Source: Bacillus subtilis
GTDB lineage: Bacteria > Pseudomonadota > Alphaproteobacteria > Rhizobiales > Rhizobiaceae
DNA length: 64,000 nt
Direction of reading: 5' to 3'
NCBI GenBank assembly: GCA_021733665.1
Contig: JAHREI010000002.1
Location: forward strand, 496,001-560,000
Below the pieces are notes generated by a model. That model saw nothing but the letters and a program-made list of their open reading frames with translations, did not search any database and was not told the origin of the DNA. The position numbers and the translations under genes are program-made. Position 1 is the first letter of the stretch; each line of letters begins with the position of its first letter. Positions 26,845 to 36,033 of the stretch are shown in pieces.

Positions 26845-26880
26845 AGTTTCAGGAAAAGTAAAACCGCTTTTCCTGAAACT
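26845..26880. repeat. 14-bp perfect inverted repeat between cysK and alaX
   Basis: AGTTTCAGGAAAAG pairs with CTTTTCCTGAAACT around TAAAACCG. It lies past the cysK stop and before the alaX start, so it can serve as the cysK terminator, but it has no T tail. Its form suggests a dispersed palindromic repeat. Confidence 0.7.
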
Positions 26881-26918
26881 ATGATAACAACAAAGAGATA
26901 GCGGAATTAAACCTCAGT

Positions 26919-27962
26919 TTACGCCTCGTAAGGCACTGCAATATCTGAGCGCTCAAGCAACCATTGCGGTACAGGTAATCCACGCTCTTGCAGAAAAGCA
27001 GGATTATACATCTTCGACTGGTAACGGTTACCGTAATCAGCCAGAATTGTCACAATCCGCGCGCCTTTGCCGAGATCTTTCGCCATGCGAATTGCACCGG
27101 CAATATTGATGGCCGATGAACCGCCGAGGCACAGACCTTCTTCCTGCACCAGATCAAAAGCGATTTTCAGAGCATCTGCATCACTGATCTGATAGGCGAA
27201 ATCCGGTTTGAAACCTTCCAGATTGCCAGTGATGCGCCCTTGCCCGATACCTTCCGTGATGGAGGATCCCTCAGTCCTCAATTCGCCGGTGGTGTAATAG
27301 GAATAGAGCGCCGCTCCTTCCGGATCAGCCAGACCGATTTTAATATCTTTGCTGAAACCGCGCAGACCTGCCGCCACACCAGCCAGCGTGCCACCGGAAC
27401 CGACCGCACAAATGAATCCGTCAATTTTACCTTCTGTCTGTTGCCAGATTTCCGGTGCTGTTGTCTCAATATGCGCCTGACGGTTGATCTGGCTGTCAAA
27501 CTGGTTTGCCCAGATCGCACCATTAGGTTCAGTCTTCGCCAGTTGCTCAGCCAGACGACCGGACAGGCGCACATAATTGTTCGGGTTCTTATAAGGCACA
27601 GCCGGAATTTCAATCAGCTCCGCACCAAGAAGGCGCAATGCATCTTTCTTTTCCTGACTTTGTGTTTCCGGGATAACGATGACTGTGCTATAGCCCAGTG
27701 CCTTGGCAACCATCGTCAGGCCGATACCGGTATTTCCGGCAGTTCCCTCCACAATCACGCCGCCTTTACGTAACAGCCCGCGTTTTTCTGCATCGCGGAT
27801 AATGTAAAGCGCTGCGCGGTCTTTGACGGACTGTCCCGGATTGGCAAATTCGGCCTTACCGAAAATCTCGCAACCGGTGAGTTCAGATGCCTTGTTAAGG
27901 CGGATCAGTGGTGTATTGCCGATCGCCTCAATCACAGAATTCGTAACACCTGACTGCACCAT
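26919..27962 (-). CDS. cysK: Cysteine synthase A (O-acetylserine sulfhydrylase)
   Basis: PLP enzyme forming cysteine from O-acetylserine and sulfide. The 347-residue product has the PLP-lysine segment NPGQSVKDRAALYII, the substrate loop EGTAGNTGIGLTMVA, the phosphate-binding GSGGTLAGVAAGL and the SSITEGIGQGRI region. It is somewhat longer than E. coli CysK (about 323), with extra residues near EIPAVPYKNPNNYVRLSGRL and at the C-terminus, as in many alphaproteobacterial homologues. AAGGA lies 8 nt before the ATG. Cystathionine beta-synthase-type activity cannot be excluded from sequence alone. Confidence 0.9.
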   Translation of the reverse strand: MVQSGVTNSVIEAIGNTPLIRLNKASELTGCEIFGKAEFANPGQSVKDRAALYIIRDAEKRGLLRKGGVIVEGTAGNTGIGLTMVAKALGYSTVIVIPETQSQEKKDALRLLGAELIEIPAVPYKNPNNYVRLSGRLAEQLAKTEPNGAIWANQFDSQINRQAHIETTAPEIWQQTEGKIDGFICAVGSGGTLAGVAAGLRGFSKDIKIGLADPEGAALYSYYTTGELRTEGSSITEGIGQGRITGNLEGFKPDFAYQISDADALKIAFDLVQEEGLCLGGSSAINIAGAIRMAKDLGKGARIVTILADYGNRYQSKMYNPAFLQERGLPVPQWLLERSDIAVPYEA

Positions 27963-28071
27963 GATGACTGTCCTTTATGGCTGCTTTGCATGCAAATATC
28001 TGTTCAGAACCTATTGTTGGCCACCCGCTTATTCAAGGTAAGTTTTTCCACTAAAACCAATAAGCCCAATA

Positions 28072-28107
28072 AAAAACATCGCCGGAATGTTTTCCGACGA
28101 TGTTTTT
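28072..28107 (-). terminator. Terminator of the DEAD-box helicase gene
   Basis: AAAAACATCG pairs with CGATGTTTTT, with an additional inner CCGGA/TCCG pairing. On the minus strand it ends in a T run. Confidence 0.85.
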
Positions 28108-28144
28108 ATTTCATTAGTATATAGCAATCAGACAAGCCGATAAA

Positions 28145-29689
28145 TCAGCTATTCCAGTCCTGCCCTGCCCGTTTTTTATTACGGTGGAAGGTTTTCTTAT
28201 TCGCTGGCTTGCCGGTATTTGCCTGACCGGACTTATGACCGGCGCCCTGAGCGGAACTTTTGCCGCCACGACCGGAATGATTACGGTTCGAACGGGCGCG
28301 TTCGCCTTGTGCAGGCTTGGCTTCAGCCGACTTCGGCGCATCATCATAGAGCTCACGAACATCGGAGAAACCAGCCGAACGCTGTGGTGCTTTATCCAGA
28401 TTTTTATAAGGACGCGAGGTTTTACGCTTGCCAACGGCACGCGGATCAGGTTTTGGCCATTCATGCTCAAAGGTTGGCTTTTCTGTGCGCTCAGGCAATG
28501 GGCCGAACTGTGGCGGCAGTTCTTTCTGTGTCAGCTTGTTACGGATAACACGTTCAACTGCCTTGAGCTTTGCATGTTCTGTACCACCGTCATACAAGGT
28601 AATCGCAGCACCCGAAGCGCCGTTACGGCCGGTACGGCCAATACGGTGTACATAGCTTTCCGGCTCATCCGGCAGGTCATAGTTGATGACATGGCTGATA
28701 CCCGGAACGTCAATACCGCGTGCAGCAATATCCGTTGCGATCAGAACACGCACGGAACGATCTTTAAAGCCGTTTAGCGCGCGCTGACGGGCATTTTGCG
28801 ACTTGTTGCCGTGGATGGCTGCAACGGAGTAACCGTCTTTTTCCAGTGTACGTGTCACCGCATCCGCACCATGTTTGGTACGGGTAAAAACAATAACGGT
28901 TTCCAGCTTCGGATTAGTCAAAAGGCTGGAAAGTGCCTTTTTCTTATCCTTGGTCTGTACGGTATAAACAACCTGCGTAATTTCAGCTGCAGTTGTACCG
29001 GCAGGTGAAACCTCAACGCGCACAGGATCACGCAGCAGACCTTCGGCCAGTGCAACGATTTCCTTTGGCATGGTTGCCGAGAACAAAGCAGTCTGACGAT
29101 CAGCACGGGTCGCCTTGGCAATGCGCTTCACATCATTGATGAAGCCCATATCCAGCATGCGGTCAGCCTCATCCAACACCAGCCATTTTGTGGCTGAGAG
29201 TTCGACACATTTATCACGCACCAGATCGGTCAGACGACCCGGTGTTGCCACCAGAATGTCAACACCCGGTGTCATTTTACGAACCTGAGACGCGCGGGAA
29301 ACGCCACCTAAAATCAATGCCGTTGAGAGATGCGCACCTTTGGTCAGCACACGAATAGTCTCTTCAATCTGCACCGCCAGTTCACGGGTCGGTGCGAGGA
29401 TCAAGGCGCGGCAGGTTTTAGGCAGACGCTTATCACCGAGTGCCAAGATTTGTTCGATAATCGGCAGGGAAAACGCAGCGGTTTTACCGGAACCGGTCTG
29501 TGCGATACCCAGAATATCTTTGCCTTTCAGCTGAGCAGGCAAAGACTGCTGCTGAATAGGCTTTGGCGTGGTCATGCCTGCGGCAACCAGATTCTTCAGC
29601 AAAAGACCGGTCACACCTAAAGCGGCAAAGCCGGAAGTTTCCTGAATTTCCGCAACTGCGGTCAGGTCAGTTTCATTTTGATTTGTCAA
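28145..29689 (-). CDS. DEAD-box RNA helicase, RhlE-like
   Basis: ATP-dependent RNA helicase for RNA remodelling and ribosome assembly. Motifs in order: GFAALGVTGLLLKNLVAAGM with the Q-motif, AQTGSGKTAAFSLP (motif I), PTRELAVQIE (Ia), VLDEADRMLDMGF (DEAD box), LFSATMPKEI (III) and HRIGRTGRNGASG (VI). The C-terminal 130 residues are basic and rich in Lys, Arg, Gly and Ser, as in RhlE proteins. The true start is unclear: the TTG at 29689 gives 514 aa; an in-frame start at 29767 adds residues unlike the family. No ribosome binding site stands out. Its terminator lies just downstream. Confidence 0.9.
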   Translation of the reverse strand: MTNQNETDLTAVAEIQETSGFAALGVTGLLLKNLVAAGMTTPKPIQQQSLPAQLKGKDILGIAQTGSGKTAAFSLPIIEQILALGDKRLPKTCRALILAPTRELAVQIEETIRVLTKGAHLSTALILGGVSRASQVRKMTPGVDILVATPGRLTDLVRDKCVELSATKWLVLDEADRMLDMGFINDVKRIAKATRADRQTALFSATMPKEIVALAEGLLRDPVRVEVSPAGTTAAEITQVVYTVQTKDKKKALSSLLTNPKLETVIVFTRTKHGADAVTRTLEKDGYSVAAIHGNKSQNARQRALNGFKDRSVRVLIATDIAARGIDVPGISHVINYDLPDEPESYVHRIGRTGRNGASGAAITLYDGGTEHAKLKAVERVIRNKLTQKELPPQFGPLPERTEKPTFEHEWPKPDPRAVGKRKTSRPYKNLDKAPQRSAGFSDVRELYDDAPKSAEAKPAQGERARSNRNHSGRGGKSSAQGAGHKSGQANTGKPANKKTFHRNKKRAGQDWNS

Positions 29690-30010
29690 AATATAAGCTT
29701 TCGATATGCGCCGCCGGTCGGGAGAGCCGGACACACGCATCATCAGACCACCATGCGCAGCTGGCAATCCGGAAACAAATTTTTATACGACGAAGCGCCG
29801 GAACATTGATGTTCTCACGCGACTTGCGCTGCCGTATCCGGTGCGGAATGACCGGATTATTTCCCCTCCAATCGATAAACTGAAAGAGAAAATTTAAGAC
29901 GCAACGAAGTCCAGCATGGAAAGCCCGCATACAATTCGCATATATGAAGCCCAAGCGCCTGAGCTGCATATGGGCGCTTTCTCTGCAAAAAGCAAATGAA
30001 ATAAATAAGA
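29690..30010. other. Intergenic region upstream of the helicase gene
   Basis: Promoter and leader region of the helicase gene. It includes an AAGCGCC/GGCGCTT dyad at 29953-29979. A long leader would fit a cold-inducible helicase, but I see no defined motif and no gene. Confidence 0.45.
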
Positions 30011-30038
30011 GTGTCCTATGCAAATAAACATAGGACAC
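30011..30038 (-). terminator. Terminator after ilvA
   Basis: GTGTCCTATG pairs perfectly with CATAGGACAC around an 8-nt loop, 15 bp past the ilvA stop. The minus-strand sequence after it is T-rich (TCTTATTTATTTC). Confidence 0.8.
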
Positions 30039-30052
30039 CATTTTTAATATTA

Positions 30053-31309
30053 TCAGATAATGAAATCAGCCAGAACCTGATTATCGGTAATATCCTGATA
30101 GGCCCAGCCCGCTTCCTTGAATTTCTTATCAAGGACAGCGAAGTTCTTGGCATCTTTGGTTTCAATACCGATCAGCACAGAACCGAAATTTCGTGCCGAT
30201 TTTTTCAGATATTCAAAACGCGCAATATCATCATCCGGCCCCAGCAAATCAAGGAACATACGCAGTGCACCCGGACGCTGCGGGAAGCGGAAGATGAAAT
30301 ATTTCTTCAGTCCTTCATAGCGCAGCGCACGTTCTTTCACGTCCGGCAGACGTTCAAAGTCGAAATTACCGCCGGAAACTACCAGAACAATGGTCTTGCC
30401 TTTAAGTTCGCTTTTCTTGAAGTCTTTCAGCGCATCAATTGCCAGTGCACCGGCAGGCTCCAGCACCACACCTTCAATATTAAGCATTTCGGTCATTGTG
30501 CCGCAAAGACGGTTTTCCGGTACATTGATTACGGATGATGCCGGATAGGCTTTAAGCACTTTGAAATTCTCTGCGCCCAACTCGCCAACAGCCGCACCAT
30601 CGACAAAATTATCGACGGTTTGCAGCTTAACGCGCTTGCCTGCCTCAAGGCTGAGTTTCAGGCTCGGTGCACCTTCCGGCTCGACAAAACGAAACTCTGT
30701 CGGCCAGCCAAGCGCTTTCACATAAAGTGTAACGCCGGCAGAAAGCCCGCCACCACCAACCGGCAGCATCATCAGATCCGGCACTTTGCCTTCTGGCAAT
30801 TGTTCGGAAATTTCCTGAGCAACCGATGCCTGTCCGGTGATAATACCCATTGCATCAAATGGCGGCACCATCAACCCGCCTTCGTTTTTGGCATAGTCCT
30901 GCGAGGCGGCATAACACTGGTCGAAAATATCACCGACCAGACGAATTTCGATGAACTCGCCGCCAAAAGCGCGGGTCTTGTCAATTTTCTGCTGCGGTGT
31001 TGTCACCGGCATGAAAACCACACCCTTGCGGCCAAAATGACGGCAGACATAGGCAAAGCCCTGCGCATGATTGCCCGCTGAAGCGCAGACAAAAACCGCA
31101 TTGGCGTCGGCTTTTTTAATCGCAGCGGAAATGAAATTGAATGCACCACGGATTTTATAGGAACGTACCGGTGTCAAATCTTCACGCTTCAGCCAGATAT
31201 CCGCGCCATATTTACGTGACAGATAATCATTACGCTGCAGAGGTGTTTCACCAAACAAAGCGCGCATCTGTTCTGTCGCCAGCGCGACAGATTTTATAAA
31301 ATCACTCAT
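30053..31309 (-). CDS. ilvA: Threonine ammonia-lyase (threonine dehydratase)
   Basis: PLP enzyme that deaminates threonine to 2-oxobutanoate, the first step to isoleucine. The 418-residue protein has the PLP-lysine motif VRSYKIRGAFNFI, the substrate loop CASAGNHAQGFAYV and the phosphate loop LPVGGGGLSAGV. A C-terminal ACT-like regulatory part (KKYFIFRFPQRPGALRMFLD) is present, so this is the feedback-controlled biosynthetic type of moderate length. The start ATG overlaps the ade stop by 4 bp (ATGA), which implies translational coupling to adenine deaminase. Confidence 0.93.
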   Translation of the reverse strand: MSDFIKSVALATEQMRALFGETPLQRNDYLSRKYGADIWLKREDLTPVRSYKIRGAFNFISAAIKKADANAVFVCASAGNHAQGFAYVCRHFGRKGVVFMPVTTPQQKIDKTRAFGGEFIEIRLVGDIFDQCYAASQDYAKNEGGLMVPPFDAMGIITGQASVAQEISEQLPEGKVPDLMMLPVGGGGLSAGVTLYVKALGWPTEFRFVEPEGAPSLKLSLEAGKRVKLQTVDNFVDGAAVGELGAENFKVLKAYPASSVINVPENRLCGTMTEMLNIEGVVLEPAGALAIDALKDFKKSELKGKTIVLVVSGGNFDFERLPDVKERALRYEGLKKYFIFRFPQRPGALRMFLDLLGPDDDIARFEYLKKSARNFGSVLIGIETKDAKNFAVLDKKFKEAGWAYQDITDNQVLADFII

Positions 31310-33126
31310 AGGAACAAATCAACTTTCTCGAAACTACGTACATCCACCAGTCCGATATCGGAAATACGCAATTCCGGTATCACCACAAGTGCAAGCAGTG
31401 AGTGCTGCATATAGGCGTTATTGAGAGTGCAGCCCATGGCTGCCATCGCTTTCACCAGCTTATCGGCTTTGGCGGCAACAACTTCGGCGCGCTCATCCGA
31501 CATCAGACCGGCAATCGGCATTTCCACACAGGCCAGTTCCCTGCCCTTGGAATACAGCACCACGCCGCCGCCGATCTCGCCGAGACGATTAACGGCTTTT
31601 GCCATATCGTCTTTATTGGTGCCGACCGCGATAATATGATGGCTGTCATGGGCAACAGTCGATGCCAGAGCACAATCCAGCGTATAGCCAAAACCGGAAA
31701 CGAAAGCATTGGTGACCTGACCAGTACCGCGATGGCGTTCCACCAGAGCAATCTGGCAAACATCATTACGGCGATCCATCTGCACAATGCCGTCGCTCAC
31801 GGAAAGTTCGGCTTCCAATGCACGGGTCGGCGCCTGATTTTCAATCACACCGATAACGCGCGCCGTTACATTTTTAGCGGGTTTTGGTGATTTAATATCA
31901 AAGTCTTGCGCGGAGAACTTACGGCCAAGCTTTACCGTATTCTTTGCCTTTGCCGGATATTCATAAGGTGCAATATCGGCGACCAGTTTACCCTGCTCGG
32001 CCAGCAAAATACCGCGTCCGTAAACACGTTCAATCGTCAGTGCAGAAAGATCCGATACGATCAGAAAATCCGCACGACGCCCAGGTGTAATGGAGCCAAT
32101 TTCACGCTCTAAGCGGAAATGCTGGGCAGTATTAATCGTCGCCATCTGGATCGCAGTGACTGGTTTCAGCCCTTGCGCAATCGCATGGCGCACAACGCGA
32201 TCCATATGGCCGTCATGCACGAGCGTGCCGGAATGGCTGTCGTCAGTGCAGAGGATGAAATTGCGGGAATCCAGCCCCTGCTCGGTAATGGCCTTAACCT
32301 GAGTTGCCACATCATACCATGCAGAACCCAGACGCAGCATAGCGCGCATGCCCTGACGCACACGGGCAATGGCATCCTCAGCGCGTGTGCCTTCATGGTC
32401 GTCTTCGGGGCCGCCAGCCACATAGCCGTGGAAAGCACGGCCAAGATCAGGCGATGCATAATGTCCGCCAACCGTCTTACCGGCATTCATCGTGGCATCA
32501 ATCACGCCGCGCATCGTCGGATCATTATTAGCAACGCCCGGAAAATTCATCACTTCGCCAAGGCCGATAATATTCGGCCAGCTCATCGCTTCCAGCACCT
32601 CTGCCGCACCGATTTCCGCGCCGCCATTTTCCAGCCCCGGAGCTGACGGCACACAACTAGGCATCTGCACATAGACATTGACTGGCATAGCCATAGCCTC
32701 GTCATGCATCAGCCGCACGCCTTCAAGCCCAAGCACATTGGCGATTTCATGCGGATCAATGAACATAGAGGTCGTGCCATGCGGAACAACCGCACGGGTA
32801 AATTCTGTCACAGTCACCATGCCGCTTTCGACATGCATATGCGCATCGCACAGACCCGGCACCAGATAGCGCCCTTCCGCATCGACAACTTTCGTCGTTG
32901 CGCCGATGCAGTGGGTTGCATCATGGCCGACATAGGCAAAACGCCCTTCGACAATAGCAATATCAATACCTGCAACAATCTCACCGGAATAAACACTGAC
33001 TAGACGGCCGTTGCGCACCACCATATCGGCTGGCTTGCGCCCCATAGCAACATCCACCAGAATTGGCGCAGATGCCGCCCATGACTTGATTTCAGGTTTT
33101 GATTTTTTAAGACCGGATGATGACAT
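31306..33126 (-). CDS. ade: Adenine deaminase
   Basis: Amidohydrolase-superfamily enzyme converting adenine to hypoxanthine plus ammonia for purine salvage. The 606-residue product shows the metal motif VPGLCDAHMHVESGM, FIDPHEIANVLG, GGHYASPDLGRA, ILCTDDSHSGTLVHDGHMD and the C-terminal domain with VAHDSHHIIAVGTNKDDMA, all standard for Ade. I chose the ATG at 33126 with GGAG 6 nt upstream. It is followed directly, with a 4-bp overlap, by ilvA. A purine/nucleoside-type ABC importer is encoded 23 kb away (54-58.7 kb). Confidence 0.94.
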   Translation of the reverse strand: MSSSGLKKSKPEIKSWAASAPILVDVAMGRKPADMVVRNGRLVSVYSGEIVAGIDIAIVEGRFAYVGHDATHCIGATTKVVDAEGRYLVPGLCDAHMHVESGMVTVTEFTRAVVPHGTTSMFIDPHEIANVLGLEGVRLMHDEAMAMPVNVYVQMPSCVPSAPGLENGGAEIGAAEVLEAMSWPNIIGLGEVMNFPGVANNDPTMRGVIDATMNAGKTVGGHYASPDLGRAFHGYVAGGPEDDHEGTRAEDAIARVRQGMRAMLRLGSAWYDVATQVKAITEQGLDSRNFILCTDDSHSGTLVHDGHMDRVVRHAIAQGLKPVTAIQMATINTAQHFRLEREIGSITPGRRADFLIVSDLSALTIERVYGRGILLAEQGKLVADIAPYEYPAKAKNTVKLGRKFSAQDFDIKSPKPAKNVTARVIGVIENQAPTRALEAELSVSDGIVQMDRRNDVCQIALVERHRGTGQVTNAFVSGFGYTLDCALASTVAHDSHHIIAVGTNKDDMAKAVNRLGEIGGGVVLYSKGRELACVEMPIAGLMSDERAEVVAAKADKLVKAMAAMGCTLNNAYMQHSLLALVVIPELRISDIGLVDVRSFEKVDLFL

Positions 33127-33370
33127 AGCAATCTCCATGACATGGCCGGAAACATTGTATATCCGACGCAGGCAAAAAACAGTTTTGCCAAGTTTGACCG
33201 TAAATTACCAGTTTGTTTTGATGTTTTAGGCAATTATCTCTGCTGATTGCACAATAAAATTACAAGAGCAGCTGCACGAAATAATTTCATAATAATGACT
33301 ACATAATGTCTTTACAGCCCCGTATTTTTTATGGCAGCTTCACAATAATTCAAATTTGGAGCAGAACATT

Positions 33371-34072
33371 ATGAGCGATAAAGTAGCAATTATTACCGCA
33401 GGCGGATCAGGCATGGGTGCCGCTGCCGCACGCAAACTAGCCGACAATGGCTACAAAATTGCCGTGCTATCTTCATCCGGCAAAGGTGAAGCACTCGCCA
33501 AAACCTATGACGGCATTGGTATGACCGGCAGCAACCAGTCTAATGAAGACCTGCAAAAGCTCATCGACAGCGCGCATCAGAAATGGGGTCGCGTAGACGT
33601 ATTGGTGAATAGCGCGGGTCACGGGCCGCGTGGCAGCTTGCTGGATTTCTCCGATGAGGACTGGCATCGCGGCATGGATGTTTATTTGATGAATGTCGTG
33701 CGCTCAGTGCGCCTCGTCACACCAATCATGCAGGCGCAAAAAAGCGGTTCAATCATCAATATCTCGACCTTTGCAGCTTTTGAACCGGATGCAGCTTTTC
33801 CGGTTTCCAGCGTGTTCCGCGCAGGCCTCGCCTCCTACACCAAACTGTTTGCCGACAAATATGCTGCCGAGAATATCCGTATGAACAATATTCTGCCGGG
33901 CTTTATCGACAGCCTGCCGGAAAAGCAGGAGTTCAAAGACCGTATTCCGATGCAGCGTTACGGCACCGAGCAGGAAATTGCTGAAACCATCGCATTTCTG
34001 GCTTCAGATGGCGCAGGCTATATTACCGGCCAGAATATCCGCGTGGATGGCGGCATCACCCGTTCAGTCTAA
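33371..34072 (+). CDS. SDR-family protein lacking the Tyr/Lys active site
   Basis: Rossmann-fold short-chain dehydrogenase-like protein, 233 aa. The cofactor motif is VAIITAGGSGMGAAAARKLA (TGxxxGxG type), the NAG motif is VNSAG (79-83), and Ser132 in NISTFAAFEPD matches the catalytic Ser. Where SDRs have YxxxK, the aligned sequence is S146-SVF-R150 (PVSSVFRAGLASYTKL), so both Tyr and Lys are missing. LPGFIDSLP and YITGQNIRVDGG complete the fold. It may be an inactive or altered relative. The ATG at 33371 has GGAG 9 nt upstream. It stands alone; a hairpin follows. Confidence 0.85.
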   Translation: MSDKVAIITAGGSGMGAAAARKLADNGYKIAVLSSSGKGEALAKTYDGIGMTGSNQSNEDLQKLIDSAHQKWGRVDVLVNSAGHGPRGSLLDFSDEDWHRGMDVYLMNVVRSVRLVTPIMQAQKSGSIINISTFAAFEPDAAFPVSSVFRAGLASYTKLFADKYAAENIRMNNILPGFIDSLPEKQEFKDRIPMQRYGTEQEIAETIAFLASDGAGYITGQNIRVDGGITRSV

Positions 34073-34080
34073 ATAATGCA

Positions 34081-34111
34081 GTATCTGGCCGGTAACACTC
34101 TGGCCAGATAC
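34081..34111 (+). terminator. Hairpin after the SDR gene
   Basis: GTATCTGGCC pairs perfectly with GGCCAGATAC around 11 nt. It has no T run, but it lies 8 nt past the stop and probably marks the transcript end. Confidence 0.55.
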
Positions 34112-34335
34112 TCTGTTCACCCTCAACTAAATTACTGATTTCAATCAATATTGATTTTTACAGAATTCATTACTTAAGCCAATATTCCGTTAGATTTTTC
34201 GTTCAACACGCAATCTGAGCCTTGACTTCCTCCAGCAAATCAATGATCAAAAGGCTCAGCACATCTCGGAAAGTGGTTACCGGTTTTCCGTACATGATAT
34301 GCGATAAAGGTCAGGTGCATAAAACATCTTGCACT

Positions 34336-34421
34336 GCGGACGTGGAGAAATCGGTAAACTCAGCAGACTTAAAATCTGCCGCTCTTAGAGCTTGCGGGTT
34401 CAAGTCCCGCCGTCCGCACCA
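34336..34421 (+). tRNA. tRNA-Leu (anticodon TAA), CCA encoded
   Basis: The acceptor stem GCGGACG pairs with CGTCCGC. The D-arm begins TGGAGAAATCGG, the anticodon loop reads CTTAAAA (anticodon TAA, reading UUA/UUG), and there is a long variable arm (CGCTCTTAGAGCTTG). The T-loop is GGGTTCAAGTCCC. It ends with an encoded CCA, 86 nt in all. Confidence 0.95.
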
Positions 34422-34626
34422 CTTTTCTCAATATTCCCATCAATAAAACAAACGATGCTCCTGCCCCAACCTGATATCCATATATCGGCAGTGCAAACGC
34501 GTTAGAGCTCTTCTTGCCTGCAATCCTGTTTCAGCTTAGAAGATAACTCCTCTAAATTCATGTTATGGCAGTGAGGTCAATTCTCACGCATGGCGCTAGT
34601 ATTCAATAGAATTCCGGAGCTTTCCG

Positions 34627-35229
34627 ATGACTACTTTAAAAAAATCATTGTACGGAATTACGATCGCTCTCAGTGTGATGTCTTTATCATCTTCGCCAGT
34701 TTGGGCAGCTTCATCAGGTTCAGGAGATTTATCTGCCGAGGAACGAACCGAACTTCAACAAGCCGCAGGCATCACTTGCGATACAAGCAAAAGCGACGCC
34801 TGTACTGCCGGTAATATTGAAAGCGGCGACTTTTACAACGTCCGGATCTACGGAAGCTGCATAAATGCAGCTTATTATGGCCGCATAAACGATAAATCAG
34901 TCGCTTTGAGAAAAGGCGTTGCGACAACAGGTACTGACGGAAAAACCGAAGGTACACTGGCACCTAATCAATTGGTTTGCATCAAAGCAGCTGCTCAGGT
35001 GAATGTGACAGACACAGAATATTACGTCATGGCACTCCCGATGGATTACGGTCCGGAATGTAAAGACGAGGAACTGTGCAAAAAACCGCAGCCACTTCCA
35101 AAAGAACATCAAAGTACAATGGCTAAATGTCAGAATGATAGCCAGAAGGGCTATGTAGGCTGCCCGCAAGGCTGGGTGTTTGCAAGTGAAATGGAAGCCT
35201 ATTCTAACGGGCTGTCTTTTCCGCAATAA
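34627..35229 (+). CDS. Exported Cys-rich protein of unknown function
   Basis: Unrecognised 200-residue secreted protein. The ATG at 34627 has GGAG 7 nt upstream. A signal peptide is clear (LYGITIALSVMSLSSSPVWA). The mature part has about eight Cys (in ITCDTS, SDACTAG, GSCINA, LVCIK, PECKDE, LCKKP, AKCQND and VGCPQG), an even number that would fit periplasmic disulfides. The end part resembles a short repeated-Cys module. Lack of membrane segments suggests a soluble periplasmic or secreted protein. It lies 200 bp after tRNA-Leu, a frequent site for acquired DNA, and is followed by a phosphatase gene. No function can be assigned. Confidence 0.75.
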   Translation: MTTLKKSLYGITIALSVMSLSSSPVWAASSGSGDLSAEERTELQQAAGITCDTSKSDACTAGNIESGDFYNVRIYGSCINAAYYGRINDKSVALRKGVATTGTDGKTEGTLAPNQLVCIKAAAQVNVTDTEYYVMALPMDYGPECKDEELCKKPQPLPKEHQSTMAKCQNDSQKGYVGCPQGWVFASEMEAYSNGLSFPQ

Positions 35230-35439
35230 TTGACCACAGTTCCTGACGGTTAACGCCCTGATCTCTAGCGGGTGAACTAAAACGATCGCATATGCATTAT
35301 AAGCACAATGAAATAGGCAGAGTATACCTTCCAAAATCATCAATCTCTTAGCTCGTATATAATACTGAAAGCTGCTGCGATCGGCACTTATAATATCTCA
35401 CAAAAAGATGCAGAGTTTTGATTCAAGGAGTGAGCCAGC

Positions 35440-36033
35440 GTGATTTATTTAGTTCGTCATGGTCAGACTGTTTTCAATTCTGTCGGACGCTGGCAAGGAC
35501 AAGTGGACTCTCCTCTGACAGCGCTTGGTCTCCGTCAAGCCGCAGGGGCTGGTGAAACACTGCGCGAAATTATCGCTGATAATGATATCGCCCTTTTCTG
35601 CAGTCCGCTTGGCAGAGCCTATGACACAGCTAAAATCATTGCGGAGAAAATCGGCTACCAGAACGAGATGCACCTTGATCCACGCTTGATGGAAATCGGT
35701 ATGGGATCATGGGAAGGCCTGACGGATTATGAGATAGAGCAAGAATGGCCGAATGCCCGAGACGGGCTAGAGCGTCATGAATGGTTCTTCCATTCACCGG
35801 ACGGGGAAACTTTTGATGGTATTTTTGCCCGCATTCAGGACGCTTTGTCAGAGATTGCAAATCATAGTGCACCAATCAAAATCATCGTGTCCCATGGTGT
35901 GACCGGCAGAATAATTCGCAGTATTCACGCCAATATCCCGAAAAATGACGCGCTGAAGTTGGAAGTCCCTCAAGATGCGCTGTATCATTTATCCGATAAC
36001 GGTCATATTGAGCGCATTGCTTTTGACATATGA
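35440..36033 (+). CDS. Histidine phosphatase family protein
   Basis: Phosphoglycerate-mutase-like phosphatase, 197 aa. It has the catalytic RHG motif at the N-terminus (YLVRHGQTVFNSVGRWQGQ), then CSPLGRAYDTAKIIAEKIG, the acid/base region LMEIGMGSWEGLTDYE and the second catalytic His in VSHGVTGRII. The GTG start at 35440 follows AAGGAG at 9 nt. The family covers phosphatases for sugar phosphates, nucleotides and phosphoproteins; substrate unknown. Its stop overlaps the start of the next membrane protein gene by 4 bp, so the two are likely co-translated. Confidence 0.9.
   Translation: MIYLVRHGQTVFNSVGRWQGQVDSPLTALGLRQAAGAGETLREIIADNDIALFCSPLGRAYDTAKIIAEKIGYQNEMHLDPRLMEIGMGSWEGLTDYEIEQEWPNARDGLERHEWFFHSPDGETFDGIFARIQDALSEIANHSAPIKIIVSHGVTGRIIRSIHANIPKNDALKLEVPQDALYHLSDNGHIERIAFDI

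Noticed and set aside
26919-28144. A SAM-, cobalamin- or T-box-type riboswitch before cysK, metG, ilvA, thrS or valS
   Set aside because: The upstream regions are short or lack the conserved cores of these elements.
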